DNA of 64,000 bases from Bacillota bacterium (lineage in GTDB: Bacteria > Bacillota > Clostridia > Saccharofermentanales > Saccharofermentanaceae): the NCBI GenBank assembly GCA_023397475.1, contig JAEWUD010000037.1, positions 7,250 to 71,249 on the forward strand, read 5' to 3'. The translations under genes and the position numbers were made by a program. Below are positions 45,117 through 53,773 of this stretch, one piece after another. The notes below the pieces were generated by a model. It searched no databases. It saw only the letters and a program-made list of their open reading frames with translations, and was not told where the DNA came from. How positions within the stretch are numbered: the stretch's first letter is position 1; every line of letters starts with the position of its first letter.

Positions 45117-46664
45117 ATGGGATTTGATCTTCGAACACTCATGTTCCTTTTTTCTTATACGAGTCTTATTACCACCGGCGCGATGGCGTTCGTGTATTTT
45201 AATGTACGCAAGAGGATCCGCGGAATTGGTTTTCTGGTCATAGCTCTGGCTTTACAGACGACGGGGTATTTCATTCTTTATGAGGATTATTCCTCTGTTT
45301 TCCCAATCGCCAGTCTTGTGGCTGTGTTCTTTGTTCTTTTGGGAAACGCACTATTTACCGAAGGATTTGTCCATTATCTCGGCAGACGTTTCTTTACTTT
45401 GCAGAATTACCTGATCCTCCTTGGGGCGATGGCTGCCTTCTTCTACTTTTCCGGCGTTCGCGGAGACCCGTTTGCCGGAGACCTGATTTTCTCGGCTGTA
45501 TCCGGTTTCTATGCGCTTCAGGGCGGATTCCTCTTTCTCGTCGATACGAACACACGAAAGCACCAGACCGCCCGCATCACCGGATGGGTCTTGCTTCTTG
45601 TCTTCGCTCTGTGTGTAGGCCGTCTGTTTACCGGATACTTTGCTTCGCTGGTTCCGGGAGATGTCGTGTGGGCGCAGACGCTGCAGGTTCTTAATCTGCT
45701 CGTCTACTTCGGGCTTGCCGTATGTCTGATCTTCAGCATTATCGTTATGATCAACAACCGGCTTTTTGAAGAAGCGAAAGCCCAGGAAGAGAAATTCATG
45801 ACGGCGTTTCACTCCTCGCCGTACGCAATTATCCTGACTCGCATGTCGGACGGAGCGATTATCGAGGTCAACGAAGGCTTCGAATTGATTAGCGGATACA
45901 CGTCCGAAGAGGTTGTCAATGCGTCCACGCTCAGCATCAACTTCTGGGTAAACGACGAGGATCGCGATAGCATCGTCAAGATGATCGCCAAGGCGGAGAA
46001 AATCCATAATATCGAACTGGATATCCGAAGGAAGTCGGGTGAAATCATTTCGGGATTATTCTCCGCGGACCTCATTACGATTCACGACGAGAGATATCTG
46101 CTGTCTACCTTCAGCGACACTACGGAGCTCAGTCGAATCAAGGCCGAGCTTGAGCAGCGAGCCACACACGACTCGCTAACCGGGCTTCCGAACCGCGATC
46201 TTCTGCTCTCGCATTATCGTATCACGAAGGCCTTCGCGGATCGTTACAAGAAGCAATTTGCCATTCTGTCGATTGACATCGATCACTTCAAATATATAAA
46301 TGATACGTATGGACACGACATCGGCGACGATCTTCTGATCTTCGCCGCGAGGAAGCTCGTCTCCACCTTGCGCAAAGGAGACCTTGTCTGCCGTTTCGGC
46401 GGTGATGAGTTCATCGTCCTTCTTTGCGAGATCGGCGACCGGGAAGCGGCGGCGATTGTCGCGGGCAAGACGCTGACGGCTTTTCGCGAACCTTTTGTGA
46501 TGAAGGGGATCGGGGAGCACAGGATCTCGCTCTCCATCGGCATTGCTATGTATCCGGCCGATGGCACTGATATACAGGAATTGCTGAAGAACGCTGATCT
46601 TGCCATGTATGACGCCAAGGCGAAGGGGCGTGACCGATTCGAGATGATTCACAACAAATCATGA
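45117..46664 (+). CDS. Membrane diguanylate cyclase with PAS and GGDEF domains
   Basis: The ATG at 45117 has GAGGA and gives 515 aa. Residues ~1-215 contain about seven membrane helices. A PAS domain (~228-345, IILTRMSDGAIIEVNEGFELISGYTSEE) follows, then GGDEF (~355-515). The active site is RFGGDEFIVLL, and five residues before it is RKGD, an intact inhibitory I-site (R-x-x-D), so product feedback is expected. LTGLPNRDLL and DIDHFKYINDTYGHDIGDDLL are conserved. It would make cyclic di-GMP in response to a membrane or cytoplasmic signal. No EAL domain is present. Confidence 0.94.
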   Translation: MGFDLRTLMFLFSYTSLITTGAMAFVYFNVRKRIRGIGFLVIALALQTTGYFILYEDYSSVFPIASLVAVFFVLLGNALFTEGFVHYLGRRFFTLQNYLILLGAMAAFFYFSGVRGDPFAGDLIFSAVSGFYALQGGFLFLVDTNTRKHQTARITGWVLLLVFALCVGRLFTGYFASLVPGDVVWAQTLQVLNLLVYFGLAVCLIFSIIVMINNRLFEEAKAQEEKFMTAFHSSPYAIILTRMSDGAIIEVNEGFELISGYTSEEVVNASTLSINFWVNDEDRDSIVKMIAKAEKIHNIELDIRRKSGEIISGLFSADLITIHDERYLLSTFSDTTELSRIKAELEQRATHDSLTGLPNRDLLLSHYRITKAFADRYKKQFAILSIDIDHFKYINDTYGHDIGDDLLIFAARKLVSTLRKGDLVCRFGGDEFIVLLCEIGDREAAAIVAGKTLTAFREPFVMKGIGEHRISLSIGIAMYPADGTDIQELLKNADLAMYDAKAKGRDRFEMIHNKS

Positions 46665-46680
46665 CGCAAAGGATAATGAT

Positions 46681-47061
46681 ATGAAGAACATGACACAGCT
46701 GGCTCTCATCTTTTCTGTCTGCCTACTGGGCGAAGCCATTTCCTCCTTTCTGCCATTCTCTTTTCCGGGGACCGTGCTCAGCATGATACTTCTCTTCGTG
46801 CTTTTCGCGACAAAACTCGTCAAGGTCGACAAGATTCGTCCGGCTTCCGATTTCCTGACACAGAACATGGCATTTTTTCTCATTCCACCGGGTGTCGGCA
46901 TTCTCCGCAGCCTGGATGTTTTGCAGAAGAATTTTTTCGCATTCATCGTCATCGTACTCGTATCGACGATCCTCGCGTTCGCGTCGGCGGCCTGGACCGT
47001 TCAAGCTCTGATCCGATTGCAGAAGCGATTTATCTCCGATAAGAAGGAGGCGCAAGAATGA
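46681..47061 (+). CDS. lrgA: CidA/LrgA-family membrane protein
   Basis: This 126-aa protein has four membrane helices. The conserved features are PFSFPGTVLSMILLFVL, the P-G-x-x-x-G/S-M-x-x-L pattern of the family, and FFLIPPGVGI. CidA/LrgA proteins are holin-like and work with CidB/LrgB in murein hydrolase control or in transport of small organic acids. An AAGGA site precedes the ATG. The stop overlaps the next start (ATGA), a typical lrgAB operon. Confidence 0.92.
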   Translation: MKNMTQLALIFSVCLLGEAISSFLPFSFPGTVLSMILLFVLFATKLVKVDKIRPASDFLTQNMAFFLIPPGVGILRSLDVLQKNFFAFIVIVLVSTILAFASAAWTVQALIRLQKRFISDKKEAQE

Positions 47062-47738
47062 CTTCTTTCACATCTTCTCCATTGTTCGGAATTGCGCTCT
47101 CTTTGCTGACATACATGATCGCTTGTTTCTTCTACGACAAGAAGCGGATCTCGATCCTGAATCCGCTTCTCACTGCCGTTCTGATGTGTATGATGTTGCT
47201 TCTTGTTTTCCGTGTGCCGATCGAGAACTATCAGGTCGGAGGAAACGTGATTTTGGTTTTTCTCGGTCCGGCGACAGCCTGTCTTGCGGTTGCGATGTAT
47301 GACCGGCTCCCCCTCTTGCGCAAATACGCTATACCGATTCTCTGCGGCACGGCGGTTGGAGCCGCCGTCGCGATGGGCAGTGTCTTCGTTCTGTGCCGAC
47401 TCTTCGGGCTGGATCCCGCAATGACCGCATCCCTTCTCCCGAAGTCCGTTACCACGCCGTTTGCGATCGCCGTGTCTGAGAGCCTCGGGGGCGATCCGTC
47501 CATCTCCGTCGCAGCGGTTGTATTTACCGGGATCTTCGGATCGACCGTCGCGCCGCTCCTCTTGAAGATTTTTCGCGTCCGGGACAGCATCGCCGCAGGA
47601 ATCGGTATCGGTGTTGCGAGCCACGCTTCCGGAACCGCCAGGGCTTTGGAGATTGGAGAGACAGAGGGAGCGGCTTCCGGTGCGGCGATCGGACTTACGG
47701 GAATCTTTACCGTCCTCTTCTCGATGTTTTTCCTCTAA
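47058..47738 (+). CDS. lrgB: LrgB/CidB-family membrane protein
   Basis: This 226-aa protein has six or seven membrane helices. Family signs are SLLPKSVTTPFAIAVSESLGG, the best conserved LrgB segment, and ASHASGTARALEIGETEGA near the end. It is translationally coupled to lrgA. The pair is usually activated by a LytSR two-component system, which is not present here. Confidence 0.94.
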   Translation: MTSFTSSPLFGIALSLLTYMIACFFYDKKRISILNPLLTAVLMCMMLLLVFRVPIENYQVGGNVILVFLGPATACLAVAMYDRLPLLRKYAIPILCGTAVGAAVAMGSVFVLCRLFGLDPAMTASLLPKSVTTPFAIAVSESLGGDPSISVAAVVFTGIFGSTVAPLLLKIFRVRDSIAAGIGIGVASHASGTARALEIGETEGAASGAAIGLTGIFTVLFSMFFL

Positions 47739-47788
47739 AGCTTATCGACGTTTCTCCTACATTGGCCGATACTCGATTTGAGTTACTC

Positions 47789-49447
47789 TTACTGATTCGG
47801 TTGCGCCAGATAATCGAGAACATAGTTAAGTTCATAGTCCTCGTGACGGACAAAAAGTGCCTGGACCGAATTCGTGTCAATCGGAATATCAATGTCCGGA
47901 AGAACACCTCCAAAGCCGGTCTCATCTGCTTCAACAATGACGGAAAGATTCTCGTCGGTGCATGCAATATTCGGGAACAAGAGAAGGAAATTACCCGGCA
48001 AAAGAGCAAATCCGTCACATAGTGTTCCGAAACTTCCATCCGATCCATTCATCCCTGCGATCCTGACATTGGGCAGTTCCGCCATATTGCAGGCAAACCC
48101 TTCTGCCGCGCTGGCGGTTCTCGCATTTACAAGAATCACGATCTCGCCATCAAATAAAGGTCCCTGCGGATTAACAAGAATCTTGTCCTGCAAGACAAGT
48201 TCGTCCGTACCACTATTCTTGACACACTCGGCAAGATAGAAATCCTCTTCATCCGTGAAAAGCGCCTTGAGAGCCGCTCCAAAGCGGTCCTCTCCCCCGC
48301 CGTTCTGACGAAGGTCGATAATAAGGTTACAGCCGCCCGCTGCCGAGAAAGTCGTTAGGTCAGACTTTATTCTCTCCAGTATCACCGTCTCATTGTCGTA
48401 CATCATCGTCTCGATGCGCATGACCGCGGTCTCTTTATTGATGGTTTGAAACTGATAATCTTCCTCCGTCGCGGACGCTTCAGGTGTCAATGCGAGGTTG
48501 AACATCTCGTCGATTGTGTCAAAAGAATTCTCACGCGCAATGAGTGTTATATCCTTCACTATCCCCTCTGCGTCAACGAAACGCAAATTCATCGAAGTCG
48601 ATACCGGACAGCGCCCGAGCATCAGGAAGCGAAGGAACATCCGATTGTTCTCATCCGCCGAACCCTGCGGCGCGAAATTCAGAGGAATCTCGTCCGCTGC
48701 ATCCGCCGCTTCTTGTCCGTCCAGAAGCAGCAGCTCGTCGCCCGTCCGAAGGCCCGCCTCAAATGCCGCGCCCTTCTCGTCGATTACGACGGCAAGAATA
48801 CGTCCGTCATCCGTTCTCATCGCTCCGAATCCCAAATCGCCGCCAATGGTCTCGACTCTGTGCTTAATGAGTTCATTGGTTCCAAAGGGAAGATCCACAA
48901 AGGCATCCGCCGGAAATACGCTGATGTGCCCATCATGAAACGAGGCAAGATACGTATTCATCGCGTCGTAGAAAGCCATCTTATCCTGTGTCTTCTCCGC
49001 CGCAACGAACAACGGGTAGAACTCCTCGTACTTCTGTTCAAAGTCGATGGATTTGTGGGAGGCCAGCGGATAAACCCGGGATAAATAGTCATTGACCTGC
49101 GAGAATGCCTGGGTATACGACAGTGACGCGAAATTTTGCGAGACACCCTCCATCCGTGGGTAGATGATCGAAGAGCCGATCGGAATGACGGCTAATAGAA
49201 CGAGAATGGCGAAAAGCACTCTGCGTTTTCGCGTCAGATATAGTAGCAGCAGCAAAATCGCCGACAGGATCAAAGGCAGCATCAATAGATTGACTCCGCA
49301 TAGTACAAGATGCATGATTACACCGGCGGTCGGCAACAGGTAAACGAGGATATCTCCGTGAAACGTGAACGAGCGAATTCTTGCAACAACCGCGAAGATC
49401 AAGACCGCAATGACCAGAACATATAGAAGAATATCAGCAATAACCAT
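47789..49447 (-). CDS. S41-family peptidase with N-terminal membrane region
   Basis: ATG at 49447 with GGAGG gives 552 aa. Four hydrophobic helices (~1-100) are followed by an extracellular part. This holds an N-terminal helical domain, a PDZ-like segment (KGAAFEAGLRTGDELLLLDGQ) and the peptidase core (CNLIIDLRQNGGGEDRF, then VILVNARTASAAEGFACNM). The Ser of T-A-S-A-A-E is the likely nucleophile of the tail-specific protease fold. It probably trims secreted proteins or senses unfolded ones. It is convergent with lrgB. Confidence 0.88.
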   Translation of the reverse strand: MVIADILLYVLVIAVLIFAVVARIRSFTFHGDILVYLLPTAGVIMHLVLCGVNLLMLPLILSAILLLLLYLTRKRRVLFAILVLLAVIPIGSSIIYPRMEGVSQNFASLSYTQAFSQVNDYLSRVYPLASHKSIDFEQKYEEFYPLFVAAEKTQDKMAFYDAMNTYLASFHDGHISVFPADAFVDLPFGTNELIKHRVETIGGDLGFGAMRTDDGRILAVVIDEKGAAFEAGLRTGDELLLLDGQEAADAADEIPLNFAPQGSADENNRMFLRFLMLGRCPVSTSMNLRFVDAEGIVKDITLIARENSFDTIDEMFNLALTPEASATEEDYQFQTINKETAVMRIETMMYDNETVILERIKSDLTTFSAAGGCNLIIDLRQNGGGEDRFGAALKALFTDEEDFYLAECVKNSGTDELVLQDKILVNPQGPLFDGEIVILVNARTASAAEGFACNMAELPNVRIAGMNGSDGSFGTLCDGFALLPGNFLLLFPNIACTDENLSVIVEADETGFGGVLPDIDIPIDTNSVQALFVRHEDYELNYVLDYLAQPNQ

Positions 49448-49577
49448 GATTAGATCCTCCTTGCTATTGCCGTCAGAATAATCGACACATATTAACAACG
49501 CCGGTTGGAATTCTTAGCGCTTGCTTAAGAGAAGATTAGCGTCCCCGAAATGGAGATGCACGCCCCCCTGGAACTAA

Positions 49578-50236
49578 TTTGTCAATGATTACCGTCATGT
49601 TTTGATGGGTCTGGTTTATGTACTGCTTCCGGGAGTCTGTGGGTGGTTATTTGTCATTGAGGCACATACGAAAAGGGCTCTTTCAAGGGTTTTCGTATGT
49701 GCGCCGGCAGTTCTGAAGCGGTTATTTATCAATGATGCACATACGAAACAGGGTCCTTTGCGGGTTTTCGTATGTGCGCCGGCCATCCCTGAGCGGTAAT
49801 TTATCAATGATGCACATACGAAACAGGCTCCCTCACGGGTTTTCGTATGTGCGCCGGCCATCCCTGAGCGGTTATTTGTCATTGATGCACATACGAAACA
49901 GACTCCTTCACGGGTTTTCGTATGTGCGCCGGCCATCCCAGAGCGGTTATTCGTCATTGATGCACATACGAAACAGGCTCCTTTGCGGGTTTTCGTATGT
50001 GCGGCGGCCATACCTGAGGGGTTATTTATCATTGATGCACATACGAAACAGGCTCCTTTGCGGGTTTTCGTATGTGCGCCAGCCATCCCAGAGCGGTTAT
50101 TTGTCATTGATGCACATACGAAACAGACTCCTTCACGGGTTTTCGTATGTGCGCCAGCGGTTCTGAAGCGGTTATTTGTCATTGATTACGTATGAGAATT
50201 CGAGATTTTGTGACTACGTACGTAATCATTGACAAA
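49578..50236. repeat. Array 3: seven exact 75-bp hairpin repeats bounded by 15-bp inverted repeats
   Basis: GCACATACGAAA starts at 49662, 49737, 49812, 49887, 49962, 50037 and 50112, always 75 bp apart. Each pairs with TTTCGTATGTGC after a 17-base variable loop, followed by a spacer ending in TTATTTRTCAWTGAT-like sequence. The array is flanked by TTTGTCAATGATTAC at 49578-49592 and its perfect inverted copy GTAATCATTGACAAA at 50222-50236. The right end also forms an 18-bp inverted repeat with 50175-50192 (one mismatch). The period is a multiple of three, so long repetitive open frames appear on both strands, but these look like a by-product. Confidence 0.92.
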
Positions 50237-50345
50237 AATGTCTTCCCTGTCTATAAACACAATCGAATCCGGCGGAGCTGTCTCAAACGACTTGACAGCA
50301 AGTCGGATGAGGAAGCCTTTTATGTTGAACTTGGGCATAGAAATA

Positions 50346-50379
50346 GGGCTGTCTCTCCACTTTCGTTTTGAGACAGCCC
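50346..50379 (-). terminator. Terminator downstream of the GH43 gene
   Basis: GGGCTGTCTC (50346-50355) and GAGACAGCCC (50370-50379) form a perfect 10-bp stem. On the minus strand it is followed by TATTTCTAT. It lies about 40 bp after the GH43 stop. Confidence 0.75.
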
Positions 50380-50415
50380 CAATATTAAACCCTATAAATC
50401 AGGAGAAAACGTCGG

Positions 50416-51966
50416 TTATACCAAAGCTTTATACAGGAAATACGAGAAATCCGCGTAGCTCGTATGATCGTAGAGATCGAACGCCGCCATTCCGACAAAT
50501 GCTCCAGTGAATCCATAATTGTTATCGTCGGAAAGAATCGTCGCATCAACGACATAATCGATCTCGGTAAACGTCTCCCCGTCGACCGAATAAGAGAACT
50601 TGGCTGTCGGTCCGTTTGCCGTAAGACGCAGCCAGACCGTATCACCGTCAATCGCGATCTCGCGACCATCCAGCGGTGCTGAATACTCTCCGGCATCGAC
50701 CTTCATGATTCCCAGGCTCTTCTTGCCGATCTTCTCATCATACGCGAGCTTCAGCAGATACTGATGGTCCTCATCGTAACGGTAGATCAATCCGGCAAAC
50801 TGCTGGTACCGATCGAACGGCAGCGTCATACAGGTCGTCGCCTCGAAAGCGAAATCCGTCTGACGACGTACGAACATCGCCTGATCCTGGTTGGAATACA
50901 AGGATTCCCCACCGTAAATACGCAAAGTGTTGTCCGGACCGAGTGTATGCGGGGTCGCTACACGCAGATTATTGTAGTCACGGTAGAACGCAGGTGTTCC
51001 GAAGGTGGTCGGCACAAATTCCGGATCCTTCTTCTCGCCGTAACCCTCGAAATACTCATCCACCAGAAGTGTGCCGTTCTTAAGGTACGGCCAATCCTCA
51101 ATCCAGACGATCTCGTTAATGCCTGTCTCGCGTCCCAGAATGCAGTTCTTGCCGTCGACGGGACGCCCGCACAGGAAGGCCAGAAACCAGCGTCCATCGG
51201 GACCTTGGCACCACGAGGTGTGGCCGGTCTTCTGAATCGGATGGTCCGGATGTCCCATCGCCGAACAAAGATGCTTGTTCGGATGTACCTCATATGGTCC
51301 GAAAATATCGCGCGAACGGCATACCGTCGCAGCATGTTCATAGAACGTACCGCCTTCAGCGGTCAGAAGGTAATACCAGCCATCCTTCTTATAGATATGC
51401 GGTCCTTCGACAAGACCACGATCTGTGCCCTCGAAAATCTTCTTCGGTTCTCCGATCAACTCGAGAGAAACCGGATCAACTTCCGTAACAAGAATTCCGG
51501 CAAATGTCTCCTGACCCGGACGACGATAATCCCACTCCATATTGATGAAGTACTTACGTCCATCATCGTCATGGAACAATGAAGTATCGAAGCCGATGCT
51601 GTTCATATAGACAGGCTCCGTCCAGGGTCCGTTGATATCACGCGCGGTAACGATGTAGTTATGCGTGTCCTTGAACGGATAGAACTTCCATGCCTTCACA
51701 TCGGTGTAAACAAGATAAAAGATCCCGTCAGAATACGACAGGCAGGGTGCCCAGATGCCGCCGGAGAAGACGTTGCCCGCCATATTGAGATAGCGGGTCT
51801 CGGTGAGAGGTGTGCTCACGCACTCCCAGTTCGCCAAGTCCTTCGACGCGCTGATACGAACGCCGGGGAAATATTCGAAGGTCGAATTCGCAACATAGAA
51901 TGTACCATCGACGCAGATCATCGACGGGTCCGGGTGAAATCCCGTTAGTACCGGATTCTTAATCAT
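50416..51966 (-). CDS. xynB: Glycoside hydrolase family 43 beta-xylosidase
   Basis: ATG at 51966 follows GGAGG and gives 516 aa. The N-terminal five-bladed propeller (~1-310) has the catalytic base in NPVLTGFHPDPSM (Asp13), the pKa-modulating Asp in GFDTSLFHDDDG, and the general acid in RGLVEGPHIYKK (Glu). The C-terminal ~190 residues are the beta-sandwich of GH43 xylosidases (DFAFEATTCM, GFTGAFVGMAAFDLYDHTSYADFSYF). There is no signal peptide, so it should act in the cytoplasm on imported xylo-oligosaccharides. Arabinofuranosidase activity cannot be excluded. No transporter is adjacent. Confidence 0.92.
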   Translation of the reverse strand: MIKNPVLTGFHPDPSMICVDGTFYVANSTFEYFPGVRISASKDLANWECVSTPLTETRYLNMAGNVFSGGIWAPCLSYSDGIFYLVYTDVKAWKFYPFKDTHNYIVTARDINGPWTEPVYMNSIGFDTSLFHDDDGRKYFINMEWDYRRPGQETFAGILVTEVDPVSLELIGEPKKIFEGTDRGLVEGPHIYKKDGWYYLLTAEGGTFYEHAATVCRSRDIFGPYEVHPNKHLCSAMGHPDHPIQKTGHTSWCQGPDGRWFLAFLCGRPVDGKNCILGRETGINEIVWIEDWPYLKNGTLLVDEYFEGYGEKKDPEFVPTTFGTPAFYRDYNNLRVATPHTLGPDNTLRIYGGESLYSNQDQAMFVRRQTDFAFEATTCMTLPFDRYQQFAGLIYRYDEDHQYLLKLAYDEKIGKKSLGIMKVDAGEYSAPLDGREIAIDGDTVWLRLTANGPTAKFSYSVDGETFTEIDYVVDATILSDDNNYGFTGAFVGMAAFDLYDHTSYADFSYFLYKALV

Positions 51967-52247
51967 CTTGTTTCCTCCATTAACTGTCGGTGCTTCGCGA
52001 CACGTGCCGAAAGGCAACCCGCATTATTGTAGAATTTGCACAAAAAATATTTGCGCTCCTTCTCATTTATACCATAAAGACGAGGCGGATTGAACGCAAT
52101 TAATCCACCTAACGTGCCCAAAAGTATCGTGATTCTTTCTACTTTTCCTTGACTATTTTTTCTCTCCTTGGCTTGGTGATGATTTGGTAATGTTTCACCT
52201 GCATGAGAGCATATTCGGATCGCTACATCCATACATTTGCTTTTCGG

Positions 52248-52661
52248 TCATCCGAAAATGGAAGCAAGAGCCTCTGATACTGTCTCAAGATTTTCGGCTG
52301 ACTTATTGAGTGAATCTGTCATTTCATTCATCTTCTCTGTGTCAATCGCAGCGAGGTTATTCGAGGCCTCGTTCAGGGAGATAACCGCCTCATTGATCGC
52401 ATCTGCATCCAACCCCTCAAGATTTGCCGAGGCCACATCGAGCGCCGCGATAGATCGATTCAGAGACTCGGTATCCACTTCACTTAGCTTCGCCTCGACC
52501 GTAATCATTGTATCCTGTACGCGAAAATAGAACACGACGCCAAATATCGTGACGCCGATCAGTAGGATTAATATCAGGGATTGTACCGTAGACTGAAATC
52601 GAATCAATCGGTTTTGCTTCTCTATCAATTTCTTCCATTCTGTACTCTGTTCCATATCCAT
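52248..52661 (-). CDS. Small membrane-anchored coiled-coil protein
   Basis: Start at 52661 with GGAGG seven bases upstream; 137 aa. A short basic cytoplasmic part (WKKLIEKQNRLIRFQ) is followed by one membrane helix (LILILLIGVTIFGVVFYF, ~33-50). A regular helical domain (~58-137) then repeats S-L-N-x-A-S-x-N-L-like heptads: SLNRSIAALDVASANLEGL, VISLNEASNNLAAI, DSLNKSAENLETVS. It resembles short methyl-accepting-like coiled coils without a signalling hairpin. Function unknown. It is divergent from the DUF1266 gene. Confidence 0.7.
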   Translation of the reverse strand: MDMEQSTEWKKLIEKQNRLIRFQSTVQSLILILLIGVTIFGVVFYFRVQDTMITVEAKLSEVDTESLNRSIAALDVASANLEGLDADAINEAVISLNEASNNLAAIDTEKMNEMTDSLNKSAENLETVSEALASIFG

Positions 52662-52861
52662 CACAAATTCCTCCGCTTTCCTATCTCCTTGTCTTCTTTC
52701 CGCGACAAAGGCGGATTCTCTCCAATTATATCGCATTCTAAAACGTGATGACACAGATCGAAATGAAGAGCGGTTGAAAAATGTAGGAGCTCCAACGCCG
52801 ACGTGGATTGTATAGTGCGCCGCGATGCGGAGTTTCTCCAAACCGGGAAAATCAAGCATTC

Positions 52862-52890
52862 TTGCTATACAGGTTAACAAATAGTATACT
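52862..52890 (+). promoter_or_regulatory. Promoter upstream of the DUF1266 gene
   Basis: TTGCTA (52862-52867), a 17-base spacer and TATACT (52885-52890) lie about 90 bp before the ATG. The rest of the ~320-bp divergent gap (52662-52980) holds only a possible minus-strand TATAAT at 52730-52725. Confidence 0.55.
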
Positions 52891-52980
52891 TCCATATTGT
52901 AAATATTCCCTTATCTTTTTGAGGGCGCCCTGAGAGCCGATGGGCGAAAATACCAAGTGAGCGATGAGGAGATTTGAGTA

Positions 52981-53706
52981 ATGGAAGAGATTAGTGAATC
53001 TACCCTGTATATGCTGTTTGCGTTTGTCGCAATCTGTGTGGTGGCAATCATAGTTTCCGCAGCCAAGTACATCAAGCGAAGTAAAGGTCGACCGAACCTC
53101 ACAAAATTCGAGATGTGGTGCGTCAGACTTTCTTGTTTCTTAAGCGTACTGAACGGTAATTACGAGAATACGTTGACAGTATGGCCCTATACAGGGAAAA
53201 ATTCCGGTCAGTTGAAGAGATCCTGGGGCATTTCCAATCGTGATGATTTCGAAAAGCTGATGAATGAGTACAAGTCGGGCGATCGTTGCAGGCGATACGA
53301 TGGCTATGTCGAGTTGATCATGAACAATTCGGGTCTCTCCGACGAGGAGATCGCAGCCAAAGAACAGTGTAATGCGAAGAAGCTTGGCTTTGTTAGAGAG
53401 ACTTGTTCCAAGCTCTCGAAGAACAGCATCCTCGCTTTCGACTACGGGACATATGCGTACCTGACACGTGTCGCTTTTAGCGAAGGAATGCTTACCAAGG
53501 AAGAAGCGCTGGAGAATCTTCGTGCTGCAGGCGCGTTGGTTAAAGAGAAGTTCTCCTCCTGGGACGAATTCGGATACAGCTACTATGCCGGCGCCGTCTT
53601 TGCCTGGGCGGATTCACCCAAGAGTGTCAAAAGATACCAACAAGTCCTTGAGCAATGCAAATACGGTTTTAATAAAACTCCGTTTGCATGGAAGGATGAG
53701 GTATAA
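52981..53706 (+). CDS. DUF1266 protein with an N-terminal membrane anchor
   Basis: The 241-aa protein has a single helix at residues ~9-29 (MLFAFVAICVVAIIVSAA). The remainder matches the DUF1266 pattern: LKRSWGISNRDDFEKLMNEY near residue 80, a central FDYGTYAYLTRVAFSEGMLTKEEA with the conserved D-x-x-R-like region, and SSWDEFGYSYYAGAVFAW near the end. Such proteins are widespread, often near toxin or phage-defence loci, but have no assigned activity. The neighbouring CapA gene starts 67 bp downstream. Confidence 0.78.
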   Translation: MEEISESTLYMLFAFVAICVVAIIVSAAKYIKRSKGRPNLTKFEMWCVRLSCFLSVLNGNYENTLTVWPYTGKNSGQLKRSWGISNRDDFEKLMNEYKSGDRCRRYDGYVELIMNNSGLSDEEIAAKEQCNAKKLGFVRETCSKLSKNSILAFDYGTYAYLTRVAFSEGMLTKEEALENLRAAGALVKEKFSSWDEFGYSYYAGAVFAWADSPKSVKRYQQVLEQCKYGFNKTPFAWKDEV

Positions 53707-53773
53707 TTCCTGTTATAAACAACTCCCGCGAGCACAGGCCAAATTCATCATTAATGAGGGCATTGTAATCCGG

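Noticed and set aside
49616..50182. A 188-codon open frame of 25-residue repeats on the minus strand, and matching frames on the plus strand
   Set aside because: The 75-bp period is a multiple of three without stops, so several frames on both strands are open at once. There is no ribosome site or start specific to one frame, and conservation follows the hairpin and not codons.
49662..50186. CRISPR array
   Set aside because: Repeats and intervening segments are both conserved between units, the period is fixed at 75 bp, and no cas genes are nearby.
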